The position numbers were made by a program, and so were the translations under genes. Positions 1 to 11,761 of a DNA stretch of 64,000 bases are shown here, piece after piece; position 1 is the stretch's first letter; the number at the start of each line of letters is the position of its first letter. This stretch comes from Caulobacter sp. FWC2 (GTDB lineage: Bacteria > Pseudomonadota > Alphaproteobacteria > Caulobacterales > Caulobacteraceae). The notes beneath the pieces were generated by a model, which saw only the letters and a list, made by a program, of their open reading frames with translations, was not told the origin of the DNA and did no database searches. The stretch covers positions 3,348,001-3,412,000 of the forward strand of contig NZ_PEBF01000001.1 of assembly GCF_002742625.1 (NCBI RefSeq). Direction: 5' to 3'.

Positions 1-5
1 AAGGC

Positions 6-2675
6 TCAGCCGAGATCGCCGCTGGCCGCGTCAAGCAGCAGGTAGGCCCGGCCAGCGTCCGACGACAGCAGCGCCGCCAGCAGGAAGCCTTCGCGATCCT
101 GGCCAGCCGCCTCGTCGATCATGCTCGCGTAACGCTTCAGGAAGCGCTCGGTATTGGCCTTCAACGTCGAGTCGGAGAACAGGCGGCGGACCAGGCGACG
201 GATGGCGGCGGGCGCCAGTCGCTTGACCACCTCGCGGGCCCCGCCATCGTCACGCGTCTGCAGGGCCGCGGCGATCTCGTCGATCCGGCCGCGCGGCAGC
301 AGGGCGTGCGGATCAATCCCCATGGCCGTGATCTCGGCGGAGAGCCTCTCGCCCAAGGCGGCGTCGCCCGGAGAGCTGTTCTCGATACCGGCCAGCAGGT
401 TGCGCCAGCTCCAGCCGCCCTCGCCCTCCGGTTCGGACGCCGACTGCGCTGGCGTCTGCTTGCGGGCGGAGGCTTGCTCGAACACCGAACGGAACTCTTG
501 GTCGGTCGCCGTTGGCGTCAGGCGCAGGCGGCGACGGTCGGTCGGCGGCTCGTCCTCGTCGTCGAAAACGGCCATCGGCAGCGGTTCGGGCTGGGAAGGC
601 GGCGGCGCGGGGCGCGCACGGCTGACCGGGGCCTGGGTCGGGGCGGCGCGGGCGGCGATGGTCGAGGCGCTGGACGCGGTGACGGCCCCGGCCGCCTCGC
701 TCAGCATCTCGTAATTGCGGCGGACGCGCTCCTGGAAAGCCTGGTCGATCGCGGCCGTCTCCTCGGCGGTGCGGCGGATGGCGTTCATCAGATGCTCGAC
801 GCCCTGCTCGATGGATACGCGGACTTCGGCGGCCTTCTGCAGAGCCTCGGCTGGCAGGTCGGCGGTGCGTTTGCCGATCTCGGCCAGCATCGTCTCCAGT
901 TCGTCCAGCGTGCCGCGGGCCGCCTGCACCGAGTCCGCCAGCTTCTGCGAGGTGCGCGCCCCGGCTTGCTCGACCATCTGGGCCGAGTGCTCGATGATGT
1001 CGCGCGCCTCCTCCATGCGGGATTCGAACACCGCGTCGGCCTTCTGGCCGGCGGCGAAGGCGATCTCGTTCAGTTGGTCGACGCGGCTGCGGGCGGCCTC
1101 GACGCGAGCCTCCACGCCCTCGGCCGCCTTCAACGCCGACTCGGCCATGGCCTCCATGGCCGCCTTCAGCTCGTCCTCCAGCAGGGTGCGCTGGTTCTCG
1201 GCGACGTCGCCGATGGTCTCGAGCGTCTTCTTGGCGTTGTCGGCCAGGATCTCGCGCTGGCTGACAGCGCCCTCGGCCAGTTCGCGGAACTGGTCGGCGG
1301 CCGCGCTGATGAGGCCGCGCAGGATCTCCGCGCCCATGGCGGCGGCGTCCGACAGTTCGGTGGCGCCGACACGGGTATAGGCGACGAACTCGGTGAGCTG
1401 AGCGGTGCGAGTCTCGGCCTCGGAGGCGAAGTCCTCCTGGTCCGAGCGCAGGGCCTGGCTGATCTCGACGAGCGCGGCGCGCTGGGCGGCCAGGCTCTTC
1501 TCGACCGACGAGACCTGGTCGCCAACGCCGTGGCCGGCGGTCTCCAGCCGAGCGATCTGGCGCGACAGGTCCTCGGCCCCGACGCGGGCGGCGTCCGAGG
1601 CTTCGGCGGCGGCGGCCGCCAGGTCGGCGGCGCGGGCCGCCAGGGCGGCTTCTGCTTCGCGCAGCTGGGTCTCGGCCAGATCGGAGGCCTCGGCCACCAT
1701 GCGGGCCTGGCTGCCGATCGCGTCGACCACCGCCGTGGAGCGGGCGTCCAGGGACTGCGACAGGGTCTCCATGGCCGTACGCTCGTGGCCCAGCCCTTGG
1801 GCCAGTTGCTTGGCCATCTTGGCGGAGTCGGCAGCGGCCTCGGCGAGGCGCCCGGTCTCCTCGGCCAGGGCCTGGCGCAGCGAGACGATGTGCTCACGCG
1901 CCCGCTGGGCGGCGTTGGCGGCGTCATCGACGCCTTGGCGCAGGGCGTCTACCGCGCTGGACGCACCGACGGCGGCCAGAGCGGCCGGGGTGACGATGCG
2001 ATCGGTCAGGGTCCGGGTGCGGCGCAATTCATCGGCGATGCCGTTCGCCTGGCGCAGCAGATAGGCGCCCAGCAGGGTCAGGAGGGCCGGGCCGATAGCC
2101 AGGCCGGCGAACACCGTCAGGGCGAAGCCCTCGACCTTGAAGGCTGGCACGCCGCGCGCGTAGCCCAGGGCGAAGGCGATCGGGGCCAGGGCCCAAAGGA
2201 AGGCGATGGCGGTGGCCAGGGTCCAGAACAATACGCCCGACATGCGGCGCGGAACGTCCTCGCTGCGCAGCGGCACGGCCGCTTCGGGTCCGCGCAGGTC
2301 AAGCGTCGGCTCTCGGCTCTCGGCCTTGGCCGGCGCGGCGCGTTCGGGCTCGACGACGGGGGCAGGCGGTTGGGCTGTGGCGGCCAGCGAGGTGGCCAGT
2401 TTCAGCTCGGGCTCCGAGAAGCTCTCGACCGGCTCGGGATCCGGCTCGCGGCGACGGCGCGAGCGCACGGTCATCGGCGGCGGAACAGCCAGATCGTCGT
2501 TCAGCGTCTCTTGCAGAGTCAGGGGCTCGGCGCTCGGAATGGCCGCCTCGGAGTCGGAAAAAGACGTGGCCTCAGACAGCTCCGGAGGGAGCTCAGGCGT
2601 GGTCTTGGCTTCCTCGGGAGGGACACCCGTCGGCGTGGCGGAAAAATCGAGCGGTTGGCGCTTCTTAGGCTTCAT
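6..2675 (-). CDS. tipN: TipN, new-pole polarity landmark protein
   Basis: 889-residue protein. The acidic, Pro-rich first ~140 residues look disordered. Two hydrophobic helices follow (about 149-172 and 184-207). The rest to ~700 is Ala/Glu/Arg/Gln-rich coiled coil, then a second low-complexity linker and a small helical C-terminal domain. In Caulobacter, TipN of about this length and layout marks the new pole, orients the division axis and flagellum placement, and assists ParA-driven chromosome segregation. The identification rests on architecture, length and the neighbouring cysD/cysNC genes. I chose the ATG at 2675 (MKPKKRQPL) over a GTG-type start 32 codons upstream, because it gives the length I recall for TipN and drops a non-homologous-looking leader. 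The ATG has no strong Shine-Dalgarno. The gene is complete, with its stop at 6-8. Confidence 0.85.
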   Translation of the reverse strand: MKPKKRQPLDFSATPTGVPPEEAKTTPELPPELSEATSFSDSEAAIPSAEPLTLQETLNDDLAVPPPMTVRSRRRREPDPEPVESFSEPELKLATSLAATAQPPAPVVEPERAAPAKAESREPTLDLRGPEAAVPLRSEDVPRRMSGVLFWTLATAIAFLWALAPIAFALGYARGVPAFKVEGFALTVFAGLAIGPALLTLLGAYLLRQANGIADELRRTRTLTDRIVTPAALAAVGASSAVDALRQGVDDAANAAQRAREHIVSLRQALAEETGRLAEAAADSAKMAKQLAQGLGHERTAMETLSQSLDARSTAVVDAIGSQARMVAEASDLAETQLREAEAALAARAADLAAAAAEASDAARVGAEDLSRQIARLETAGHGVGDQVSSVEKSLAAQRAALVEISQALRSDQEDFASEAETRTAQLTEFVAYTRVGATELSDAAAMGAEILRGLISAAADQFRELAEGAVSQREILADNAKKTLETIGDVAENQRTLLEDELKAAMEAMAESALKAAEGVEARVEAARSRVDQLNEIAFAAGQKADAVFESRMEEARDIIEHSAQMVEQAGARTSQKLADSVQAARGTLDELETMLAEIGKRTADLPAEALQKAAEVRVSIEQGVEHLMNAIRRTAEETAAIDQAFQERVRRNYEMLSEAAGAVTASSASTIAARAAPTQAPVSRARPAPPPSQPEPLPMAVFDDEDEPPTDRRRLRLTPTATDQEFRSVFEQASARKQTPAQSASEPEGEGGWSWRNLLAGIENSSPGDAALGERLSAEITAMGIDPHALLPRGRIDEIAAALQTRDDGGAREVVKRLAPAAIRRLVRRLFSDSTLKANTERFLKRYASMIDEAAGQDREGFLLAALLSSDAGRAYLLLDAASGDLG

Positions 2676-2848
2676 ACACAGCCAGGGTCCCAGGACGTCG
2701 GCAAAGGGGGCGTCGGCGAGGGGCGCAGGAGACAACTTTCGCGCGCTGGACCCCTCCTTCGCGCACCACATGAACCTAACGGCGAAAAGCCTTGGCGAAA
2801 AGCGACTTTGCTTGAGTTTGCAAGGGTCTCGACGCCTTAAGCGCCGGT

Positions 2849-3055
2849 TCAGGCGTCGCGTGTGGTCGCATCAACCCTCTTGTCGGGCGCGTTAACCGCG
2901 ATCGGCGCACCCCGGGGCGAGCGAGCGACCGACTTGGCCGGGGCGGCCTGGGTATGGGTGCAGACGCGGTTCTCCACGCTCACGCCCAATTGGCAAAGCG
3001 CGAACGACGACAGCCAGACGACCGCCACAGCCAGCATTTCCGTCAGAAAGCCCAT
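2849..3055 (-). CDS. small hypothetical single-pass membrane peptide
   Basis: A 68-residue reading frame starting MGFLTEMLAVAVVW, with one hydrophobic N-terminal segment (about residues 4-24) and a polar, Arg/Ala/Pro-rich tail containing two Cys. It lies between tipN and cysD, on the tipN strand. The membrane segment and the uninterrupted frame are the only support; the ribosome-binding site is weak. A TTG six codons upstream (3073) is an alternative start. I do not recognise a family. An overlapping 77-residue frame (2892-3125) is the less convincing choice because it has no coherent hydrophobic pattern. Confidence 0.4.
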   Translation of the reverse strand: MGFLTEMLAVAVVWLSSFALCQLGVSVENRVCTHTQAAPAKSVARSPRGAPIAVNAPDKRVDATTRDA

Positions 3056-3328
3056 AGCCCGTCCCTGGACCAATATCAGCGTTATGCGAGCATTTTCGGA
3101 GGAGGACGAGTGAACTTTTGGTCATGAAAGCGGAAGCTTACCGACCGGGGCGCCACGTCCGCTGACAGCGCCCTCAGAATTCCGACGGTTGTCCGGCGCC
3201 GTGGCCGGGCCTAGGTCCCAGCCTGCACCGGTGCGCCCTTCGACGGGATGCGACCGGACATTTTTCCTTTGCGGACCTTCGCCTTGGCCCTTACCCAATT
3301 CGCACCCGCCGCGTACCCGCCGGAACCG

Positions 3329-4264
3329 ATGACGCCCGATCTGACGAAGAACGCGATCTCGCCGGCCCGCCTCACCCACCTCCAGCGGCTGGAGGCCGAG
3401 AGCATCCACATCCTGCGCGAAGTGGCGGCCGAGTGCGAACGCCCGGTCATGCTGTATTCGATCGGCAAGGACAGTGCGGTGATGCTGCACCTGGCCGCCA
3501 AGGCCTTCTATCCCGGCAAACCGCCCTTCCCGCTGCTGCACGTCGACACGACCTGGAAGTTCCGGGACATGTACGCCCTGCGCGACAAGGTGGCGTCGGA
3601 GCTGGGCTTCGACCTGATCGTCCACAAGAACCCCGACGCCGAGGCGCGCGGCGTCAATCCGTTCGACCACGGCAGCGCCCTGCACACCGGCCTGTGGAAA
3701 ACCGAGGGCCTGAAGCAGGCCCTGTCCAAGTACGGCTTCGACGCGGCCTTCGGCGGCGCCCGCCGCGACGAGGAGAAGAGCCGGGCCAAGGAACGGGTCT
3801 TCTCGTTCCGGACCGCCGAGCATCGCTGGGACCCAAAGAACCAGCGGCCGGAACTGTGGAACCTCTACAATACCCGCAAACACCCGGGCGAGAGCCTGCG
3901 CGTCTTCCCGATCTCCAATTGGACCGAGCTGGACGTCTGGCAATACATCCACCTTGAGAACATCCCGATCGTGCCGCTGTACTTCGCGGCCGAGCGGCCG
4001 GTGGTCGAGCGCGACGGCGCGCTGATCATGGTCGACGATGACCGCTTCCGCCTGCATCCCGGCGAGACGCCTCATATGAAGAGCGTCCGCTTCCGCACCC
4101 TGGGCTGCTACCCGCTGACTGGCGCGGTCGAAAGCACGGCGGCCACCCTGCCCCAGGTCATCCAGGAAATGCTGCTGACCACGACGTCGGAACGGCAAGG
4201 CCGGGTCATCGACCACGACCAGTCCGCCTCGATGGAGAAGAAGAAGCAGGAGGGCTACTTCTGA
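3329..4264 (+). CDS. cysD: sulfate adenylyltransferase subunit 2 (CysD)
   Basis: 311-residue ATP sulfurylase small subunit, which forms adenosine-5'-phosphosulfate from ATP and sulfate with CysN. The PP-loop is visible as SIGKDS at residues 44-49, followed by LHVDTTWKF. The C-terminal part contains the family segments [17 protein letters not shown] and [11 protein letters not shown]. The ATG at 3329 (MTPDLTKN) fits the family length of about 300. An in-frame ATG at 3248 would add 27 residues without recognisable homology. The stop overlaps the cysNC start by one base (TGATG), so the two are translationally coupled. The 273 bases upstream hold no riboswitch I can recognise. Confidence 0.95.
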   Translation: MTPDLTKNAISPARLTHLQRLEAESIHILREVAAECERPVMLYSIGKDSAVMLHLAAKAFYPGKPPFPLLHVDTTWKFRDMYALRDKVASELGFDLIVHKNPDAEARGVNPFDHGSALHTGLWKTEGLKQALSKYGFDAAFGGARRDEEKSRAKERVFSFRTAEHRWDPKNQRPELWNLYNTRKHPGESLRVFPISNWTELDVWQYIHLENIPIVPLYFAAERPVVERDGALIMVDDDRFRLHPGETPHMKSVRFRTLGCYPLTGAVESTAATLPQVIQEMLLTTTSERQGRVIDHDQSASMEKKKQEGYF

Positions 4265-6171
4265 TGGCGCACCAGTCCGCCCTGATCGCCGAGGACATCG
4301 ACGCCTATCTGCACCAGCACCAGCACAAGTCGCTGCTGCGCTTCATCACCTGCGGCAGCGTCGACGACGGCAAGTCCACCCTGATCGGCCGCCTGCTGTA
4401 CGACAGCAAGATGATCTTCGAGGACCAGCTGGCGGCCCTCGAAGCCGACAGCAAGAAGGTCGGCACGCAAGGCGGGGCGATCGACTTCGCCCTGCTGGTC
4501 GACGGCCTGGCCGCCGAGCGCGAGCAAGGCATCACCATCGACGTCGCCTACCGCTTCTTCTCGACCGAGAAGCGCAAGTTCATCGTCGCCGACACCCCCG
4601 GCCACGAGCAGTACACGCGCAACATGGTCACCGGCGCCTCGACCGCCGACGCGGCCGTGATCCTGATCGACGCCCGCAAGGGCGTACTGACCCAGACGCG
4701 TCGCCACAGCTACCTCGTGTCCCTGCTGGGCATCCGCCACGTGGTGCTGGCGGTGAACAAGATGGACCTGGTCGGCTGGGATCCGGCGGTGTTCGACCGC
4801 ATCGTCGCCGACTATCGCGCGTTCGCCGAGCAGATCGGCCTGACCGTGTTCACGCCGATCCCGATCTCCGGCCTGGGCGGCGACAACATCGCATCAAGCA
4901 GCGAGCACACGCCCTGGTTCAAGGGTCCGATCCTGATGTACTGGCTGGAAGGCGTGGAGGTTGAGGACGACCTGCGGTCCAAGCCGTTCCGCATGCCGGT
5001 GCAGTGGGTCAATCGCCCGAACCTCGACTTCCGGGGCTTCTCGGGCCTGATCGCCTCCGGGACCATCAAGCCGGGCGACCGCATCCGCGCCCTGCCCTCG
5101 GGTCGTGAGAGCCGCGTGGCCCGCATCGTCACCCTCCCCGGCGATCTGGACCAGGCCGTCGCCGGCCAGTCGGTGACCCTGACGCTGGAAGACGAGATCG
5201 ACATCTCGCGCGGCGACGTCATCGCCACGGCCGACGCCCCTGCGCCGGTCGCCAACCAGTTCGAGGCCACGCTCGTCTGGATGGACGACGAGCCGCTACC
5301 CCCTGGCCGCACCTATCTGCTGAAGATCGGCGCTCGCACGGTCGGCGCCAGCGTCACCGACATCAAGCACCGGGTGAACGTCAACACGCTGGAACACACG
5401 GCCGCCAAGCGGCTGGAGCTGAACGAGATCGGGCTCGTGAACCTGTCGCTCGACCAGGCCATCCCGTTCGAGGCCTATGCCGACAACCGCCAGATGGGCG
5501 GCTTCATCCTGGTCGATCGCCTGTCCAACCGCACCGTTGGCGCGGGGATGATCAACTTCGCCCTGCGCCGGGCCGATAATATCCACTGGCAGCACACCGA
5601 CGTCAGCAAGGCCTCGCGGTCGGCGCTGAAGAGCCAGCGCGGCCAAGTCGTCTGGCTCACGGGCCTGTCGGGCGCGGGCAAGTCGACCATCGCCAACCTG
5701 GTCGAAAAGCGCCTGCACGCCCTGGGCCGCCACACCTACCTGCTGGACGGCGACAATGTCCGCCACGGCCTGAACAAGGATCTCGGCTTCACCGAGGAGG
5801 ACCGCGTCGAGAACATCCGACGGGTGGCCGAGGTCGCCAAACTGATGGTCGACGCCGGTCTCATCGTGCTGACCGCCTTCATCTCGCCATTCCGGGCCGA
5901 ACGCCAGCTGGCGCGTGACATCCTGGAGCCCGGCGAGTTCATCGAGGTCTTCGTCGACACGCCCCTGGCCGTGGCTGAGGCGCGGGATGTGAAGGGTCTC
6001 TACAAGAAGGCCCGCTCGGGCCAGTTGAAGAACTTCACCGGCGTCGACAGCCCGTATGAAGCGCCGGAAACCCCGGAGCTACGCATCGACACCACCGCGA
6101 TCGATCCCGTCGAAGCGGCCGAACGGATCGTCGCCTGGCTGGAAGGCGGGGAGATCGACTACACGATCTGA
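4264..6171 (+). CDS. cysNC: bifunctional sulfate adenylyltransferase subunit 1 / APS kinase (CysNC)
   Basis: 635-residue fusion. Residues ~20-450 are the CysN GTPase: G1 GSVDDGKST at 31-39, G3 DTPGHEQY at 110-117, G4 NKMD at 165-168, then translation-factor-like beta barrels. From ~455 to the end is CysC, the APS kinase, with P-loop GLSGAGKST at 467-475 and [17 protein letters not shown] after it. The protein drives APS synthesis by GTP hydrolysis and phosphorylates APS to PAPS for sulfate assimilation and sulfonation. The CysN-CysC fusion is common in Alphaproteobacteria and Xanthomonads. The 3' end overlaps the convergent transporter gene by 13 bases. Confidence 0.96.
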   Translation: MAHQSALIAEDIDAYLHQHQHKSLLRFITCGSVDDGKSTLIGRLLYDSKMIFEDQLAALEADSKKVGTQGGAIDFALLVDGLAAEREQGITIDVAYRFFSTEKRKFIVADTPGHEQYTRNMVTGASTADAAVILIDARKGVLTQTRRHSYLVSLLGIRHVVLAVNKMDLVGWDPAVFDRIVADYRAFAEQIGLTVFTPIPISGLGGDNIASSSEHTPWFKGPILMYWLEGVEVEDDLRSKPFRMPVQWVNRPNLDFRGFSGLIASGTIKPGDRIRALPSGRESRVARIVTLPGDLDQAVAGQSVTLTLEDEIDISRGDVIATADAPAPVANQFEATLVWMDDEPLPPGRTYLLKIGARTVGASVTDIKHRVNVNTLEHTAAKRLELNEIGLVNLSLDQAIPFEAYADNRQMGGFILVDRLSNRTVGAGMINFALRRADNIHWQHTDVSKASRSALKSQRGQVVWLTGLSGAGKSTIANLVEKRLHALGRHTYLLDGDNVRHGLNKDLGFTEEDRVENIRRVAEVAKLMVDAGLIVLTAFISPFRAERQLARDILEPGEFIEVFVDTPLAVAEARDVKGLYKKARSGQLKNFTGVDSPYEAPETPELRIDTTAIDPVEAAERIVAWLEGGEIDYTI

Positions 6172-7358
6172 TGTCTTGATCGGCGCGAGAGCATGATCGC
6201 GCCGATCAGCCCTAACGCGGCCATGACGGCGGTGGCCAAATAGCCCTTCGCGCCCAAGGCGTCGAACAGAGGCCCCGACGCCAAGGTCGCGATGCCCAGG
6301 GTAAAGCCCGACGACAGCGCCGAGTTGATCGCCTGGGCCGGTGACGCCGCCGCCGGCGGGGCCAGCTTCTCGATCAGGCGCAGCGAGGCCAGGAAAGAGG
6401 CCGCGAAGGTCATGGCGTGCAGCATCTGCAGCGGAAACAGCGCCCATAGCGGCGGCTCGAACGCGTAAAGCGTCCAGCGGACCACAGCGGCGCTGGCCCC
6501 CAGGATCAGGAACCGCTCCGGCCCCCAGCGGCGGCGCAGCGGCTCCAGGAACCACATGAAGCCGACTTCCGCCGCGACGCCCACGCCCCACAGCACGCCG
6601 ATCATCGGCTCCGAGATCCCCTGCTTGCGCCAGAGGATGGCCGAGAAGCCGTAATAGAACGCGTGCGCGCCCTGGATCAGGCCGGCCGTGACCACCGCCA
6701 GCAGGAAGGTGCGGTTGCGCAGCAGTTCCGAGAGGCCCTTCCAGCGCTCGGACCGGTCGGGCTTGGCGCCCTCGGCATGGACGCGTTCGGGCGGAACCAG
6801 CAGGGCGGCGGCCAGGGCGGCGACGAAACACGCCGCGACGATCCAGAAGGCGATGATCGTCGGCGCGGCGAAGGTCAGGATCGCGCCCATCGCCAGGTTG
6901 GCGGCGATGAAGGCGCTGGAACCGGTGCCGCGCGGGATCCCGTAGTTGAATCGCTCTGCCCGCGCCCGGCGCAGGGTGATGATGTCGATCAGCGGCGAGA
7001 CGGTCGACAGCAGGGTCTGGCCGATGAACCACGCCAGGATGAACCACCACAGGTTCGGCGCGGCCAGCAGGCCCGCATAGCCCAGCCCCGCCCCGGCCAG
7101 CAGCACCACCATCGGCGTGCGTCGCAGGGTGAAGCCGTCGGCCCACACCGCCAGCGACGCGCCCGTAAAGGGCTTCAGCAGCAGCGGCACGGCCAGGATC
7201 AGGCCGATCTCGCTGCCGGTCATCCCGCGCGAGCGCAGATAGGTGCCGATATACGGCAGGCTGACGCCCGAGCTCAGAAAGATGGCGGCGTAGAACAGGC
7301 AGAGGCGGACGAGGGTCGGGAGCCCCTTCCCATCCGCCCTGTACGCCGTATCCGGCAC
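6159..7358 (-). CDS. MFS transporter, LacY/3-phenylpropionate-permease-like
   Basis: 399-residue integral membrane protein with about 12 hydrophobic segments. The N-terminal [20 protein letters not shown] pattern is typical of the MFS_1-like (HcaT/NupG-type) group, which imports small organic molecules. The GTG start at 7358 is one base after the metG stop, so the two form an operon. The association with methionyl-tRNA synthetase is probably positional only. The substrate cannot be told from sequence. Confidence 0.8.
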   Translation of the reverse strand: MPDTAYRADGKGLPTLVRLCLFYAAIFLSSGVSLPYIGTYLRSRGMTGSEIGLILAVPLLLKPFTGASLAVWADGFTLRRTPMVVLLAGAGLGYAGLLAAPNLWWFILAWFIGQTLLSTVSPLIDIITLRRARAERFNYGIPRGTGSSAFIAANLAMGAILTFAAPTIIAFWIVAACFVAALAAALLVPPERVHAEGAKPDRSERWKGLSELLRNRTFLLAVVTAGLIQGAHAFYYGFSAILWRKQGISEPMIGVLWGVGVAAEVGFMWFLEPLRRRWGPERFLILGASAAVVRWTLYAFEPPLWALFPLQMLHAMTFAASFLASLRLIEKLAPPAAASPAQAINSALSSGFTLGIATLASGPLFDALGAKGYLATAVMAALGLIGAIMLSRRSRHQIV

Positions 7359-7359
7359 C

Positions 7360-9069
7360 TTAATCCGCGCCGCCGAAGCGAGCCGTCCATTCGGCGATCT
7401 GCTCGTCCTCGATCTTCTTGAACAGGACGTCCGGCACCGTCACCTTCGTGCCGACCGCCAGCTTGTCCAGCTCGACCTTGGCGTCGTTCGACGGCCATTG
7501 CGCCGGGAACTCCAGGCCGAACGCATCGCCGATGGTCTCGGCGGCGAACGGGATGAACGGGGCCGAGAGCTTTGCGTACAGCGCCACCAGGTTCAGGGCC
7601 GTGCGGACGATGACGGCGGCGCGGTCGCGATCGGTCTTGATCGCGGTCCACGGCGCGGCCTCCTGCAGGTACTCGTTGCCCACCACCCACAGGGCCCGCA
7701 GCGCCTGGGCGCTCTTGCGGATCTCGATGGCGTCCATCTGTTCCGAAAGGTCGGCCAGACGCGCCGAGACGTCGGCGAACAGCTTCTCTTCCAGCGGGCC
7801 AGGCTCGCCGCCCGCCGGCACCACGCCCTCGAACTTGCTCTCGTTGAACTTCAGGATCCGGTTGACGAAGTTGCCCAGCACGTCGGCCAGGTCGCGGTTC
7901 ACGGCGCTGGCGAACTGCTCCCAGGTGAAGGCCGTGTCGCTGCTCTCCGGCGAGTTGGCCGTCAGGTACCAGCGCCAGAAATCCGGCGGCAGGATTTCCA
8001 GGGCCGCGTCCATGAACACGCCGCGCTTGTTCGAGGTCGAGAACTTGCCGCCGTACCAGTTCAGCCAGTTGAAGGCCTTGAGCATGTCGACCCTCTTCCA
8101 CGGCTCTTCCGAACCGAGGATGGTGGCCGGGAAGCTGACGGTGTGGAACGCCACATTGTCCTTGCCCATGAACTGGACGTAGCTGACGTCATCCGCGCCG
8201 CTATCGGTGCGCCACCAGCGCTTCCAGTCGCGGTCGGGCGAGCCCTCGGCCCACTCCTGGGTGGCGGCGATATATTCGATGGGCGCGTCGAACCAGACGT
8301 AAAAGACCTTGTCCTCGAAGCCCGGGCGCGGCACGCCGTCCTTGGCAACCGGGATGCCCCAGGCGAGATCCCGGGTGATGCCGCGGTCGATCAGCCCCTC
8401 GTCCAGGTGCTTATAGGCGATCGAGCGGGCCAGCGGCGGCCAGTCGGCGTGGCTGTCGACCCAGGCGCGGATCTTGTCAGCCATCTTGGTTTGCAGCAGG
8501 TACAGGTGGCGAGTGTCGCGCACCTCGATGTTCCGCGAGCCCGAGATCACCGAGTACGGATTGATCAGGTCGGTGGGGTCCAGCAGGTTGCCGCAGTTGT
8601 CGCACTGGTCGCCGCGCGCTTTTTCGAACCCGCAGTGCGGGCACGTGCCTTCGACATAGCGGTCCGGCAGGAAGCGCTTGTCGTCGACCGAATAGACCAT
8701 CTGGTCGACGCGTTCCTCGATCAGGCCGTGGTGTTCCAAAGCCTGGCAGAAGTGCTGCGTCAGGCGATGGTTCTGCGGCGAGGACGAGCGGCCGAAATGG
8801 TCCCACGACAGGCCGAAGGCGCGGCCCACGTCATGTTGAAGCACGTGCTGCTCGGCGCAATAGGTCGCCACATCCTGGCCGGCGGCGGTGGCCGCGAGTT
8901 CAGCCGGCGTGCCGTGCTCGTCGGTGGCGCAGATGTAGAGGGTCTCATGCCCCTGGGCCCGCTTGAACCGCGCATAGACGTCCGCCGGCAGCATCGACCC
9001 GGCAAGGTTGCCCAGATGCTTGATGCCGTTGATGTACGGCAGGGCAGACGTAATCAGGATGCGAGCCAT
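7360..9069 (-). CDS. metG: methionyl-tRNA synthetase
   Basis: 569-residue class I synthetase charging tRNA-Met. The HIGH equivalent is HLGN at 18-21 and the KMSKS equivalent is KFSTS at 342-346. A zinc knuckle is formed by C143/C146 and C156/C159. The anticodon-binding helical domain occupies roughly 390-560. There is no C-terminal EMAP/Trbp111-like tRNA-binding extension, so this is the short form, as in other Alphaproteobacteria. ATG start at 9069. The MFS gene follows directly. Confidence 0.97.
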   Translation of the reverse strand: MARILITSALPYINGIKHLGNLAGSMLPADVYARFKRAQGHETLYICATDEHGTPAELAATAAGQDVATYCAEQHVLQHDVGRAFGLSWDHFGRSSSPQNHRLTQHFCQALEHHGLIEERVDQMVYSVDDKRFLPDRYVEGTCPHCGFEKARGDQCDNCGNLLDPTDLINPYSVISGSRNIEVRDTRHLYLLQTKMADKIRAWVDSHADWPPLARSIAYKHLDEGLIDRGITRDLAWGIPVAKDGVPRPGFEDKVFYVWFDAPIEYIAATQEWAEGSPDRDWKRWWRTDSGADDVSYVQFMGKDNVAFHTVSFPATILGSEEPWKRVDMLKAFNWLNWYGGKFSTSNKRGVFMDAALEILPPDFWRWYLTANSPESSDTAFTWEQFASAVNRDLADVLGNFVNRILKFNESKFEGVVPAGGEPGPLEEKLFADVSARLADLSEQMDAIEIRKSAQALRALWVVGNEYLQEAAPWTAIKTDRDRAAVIVRTALNLVALYAKLSAPFIPFAAETIGDAFGLEFPAQWPSNDAKVELDKLAVGTKVTVPDVLFKKIEDEQIAEWTARFGGAD

Positions 9070-9164
9070 GCGGGCGCGGCCTTTCGGGGAGTCACGGGAA
9101 GCTTAGAAGGCTCCGCATATAGAAGGGTCGGGCGACGAGGGAAAGGTTTGGCGAACGCCAGATC

Positions 9165-9276
9165 CTCCCCCGCGTCGCGGGGGAGGTGGCCCAGAGGGCC
9201 GGAGGGGGCTAACGCGGCTTGCGTCCAGCTAGCCCCCTCAGTCACTCCGTGACAGCTCCCCCGCATCGCGGGGGAG
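9165..9276. repeat. REP-like inverted repeat pair
   Basis: Two near-identical GC-rich hairpins face each other. One is at 9165-9185 (CTCCCCCGCG T CGCGGGGGAG) and the other at 9256-9276, with CAT in place of CGT at the loop. Each is followed, outward to inward, by a related arm ending in GGAGGGGGCT or its complement AGCCCCCT, so the whole block is an imperfect inverted repeat of about 112 bases. It lies between metG and the carboxylase gene and resembles dispersed intergenic palindromic repeats of Caulobacter. It may also act as a terminator-like structure for the carboxylase gene. Confidence 0.8.
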
Positions 9277-9284
9277 CATCTTGC

Positions 9285-10817
<1,533 letters not shown>

Positions 10818-10944
10818 GCGCGTACTCCCTGCCCGGATCTTCATGCTGGTGGTTCGTCCACCTTAGGAAGCCAGCCCTAGCGAGGCCAGGGGTCGCAGGC
10901 AAGGCGGACCTTGCGGCAGCGCAGCAGACGGAAAGGTCCTGCCC

Positions 10945-11667
10945 TTAGCGGAGCGCGGCGAACCAGCGGTCGATCATCTCGGCTTCGACCGCAAGGAACG
11001 CGGCGCGGGCGGTGGCCTCGGCGTCCTCTCCCCATTGCTCGGCCTGGAACATCTCCTCAAGCCGCGAAAGGTCCAGGGCCTTGCGGCCGGTCAGGCGGCC
11101 GGCGCGCACGGCCAGGGCCAGCACGGTCGAGCCGTAGAGGCCCGAGGCGAAGGCGACGCCGGCCAGGCTGAAATCGTCCAGGGTGAGAGCCAGGGCCTCG
11201 ACCGCCGCCAGGGTGGCGGGCGGCTGCGGCTGGTGGATGATCCCGCCGACGGGGATAAAGACCAGGCCGAACTCGGCCTTGGCCCAGTCCAGGATAGCCC
11301 CCCACTCACGGTCCTGGCGCTCGACCAGCGGCGTCGGGTGCTCGGCGCGGTAGCACAGGTGATCGGAGCCGGCGTAGGCGGTGATCTCCTTGGCGACCTC
11401 GGCGCGGGTCTCGCCGATGCGATCGATGGCGGTGAAGGCCAGGCGCGTGGCCGGCATCAGGCTGTTGTCGATGTACTCGACCTGGGCCTCCCACTCGGCG
11501 GCGATGGTGTCGGCGAGGGCCTTGTTCGGCGCGATCAGCGGCTTCCTGGCCGGCGACTTGGGCGTGCGGCCGTCAAGTTGGATCGCGAAGCCGCCCTCCA
11601 CCGGCGCGGCGGCGGCGGTCTTGTAGAAGCGCTTGGGTTTCAGCAGCAGCTCGGACTTGTCGGACAC
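10945..11667 (-). CDS. ATP12-family F1-ATPase assembly chaperone
   Basis: 240-residue protein of the ATP12 family, the chaperone that in mitochondria binds the F1 alpha subunit before assembly. Alphaproteobacteria retain it. Diagnostic features are the N-terminal KPKRFYK...GFAIQLDGRTPKSPARKPL and IAAEWEAQ segments, then LCYRAEHPTPLVERQ and the all-helical C-terminal half. I chose the GTG at 11667 because AAAGAG precedes it and the Arg-rich upstream residues do not look like family sequence; an in-frame start at 11730 exists. It lies 94 bases from the divergent DUF1800 gene. Confidence 0.88.
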   Translation of the reverse strand: MSDKSELLLKPKRFYKTAAAAPVEGGFAIQLDGRTPKSPARKPLIAPNKALADTIAAEWEAQVEYIDNSLMPATRLAFTAIDRIGETRAEVAKEITAYAGSDHLCYRAEHPTPLVERQDREWGAILDWAKAEFGLVFIPVGGIIHQPQPPATLAAVEALALTLDDFSLAGVAFASGLYGSTVLALAVRAGRLTGRKALDLSRLEEMFQAEQWGEDAEATARAAFLAVEAEMIDRWFAALR

Positions 11668-11761
11668 GGCGAGAACTCTTTTTCGGGCCGCCCGCGACGG
11701 AACGGCCAATGACCCGCGTTGAATGAGCAAGATCGCGTGTCAGTGCAAGGGAGAGCGCCGC

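Noticed and set aside
306..2840. An 844-codon open frame opposite tipN on the plus strand
   Set aside because: Gly/Arg/Leu-rich translation without domains; a product of GC-rich third positions in the true gene.
3056..3328. SAM-type riboswitch before cysD
   Set aside because: No conserved SAM-binding core could be recognised in the 273 bases.
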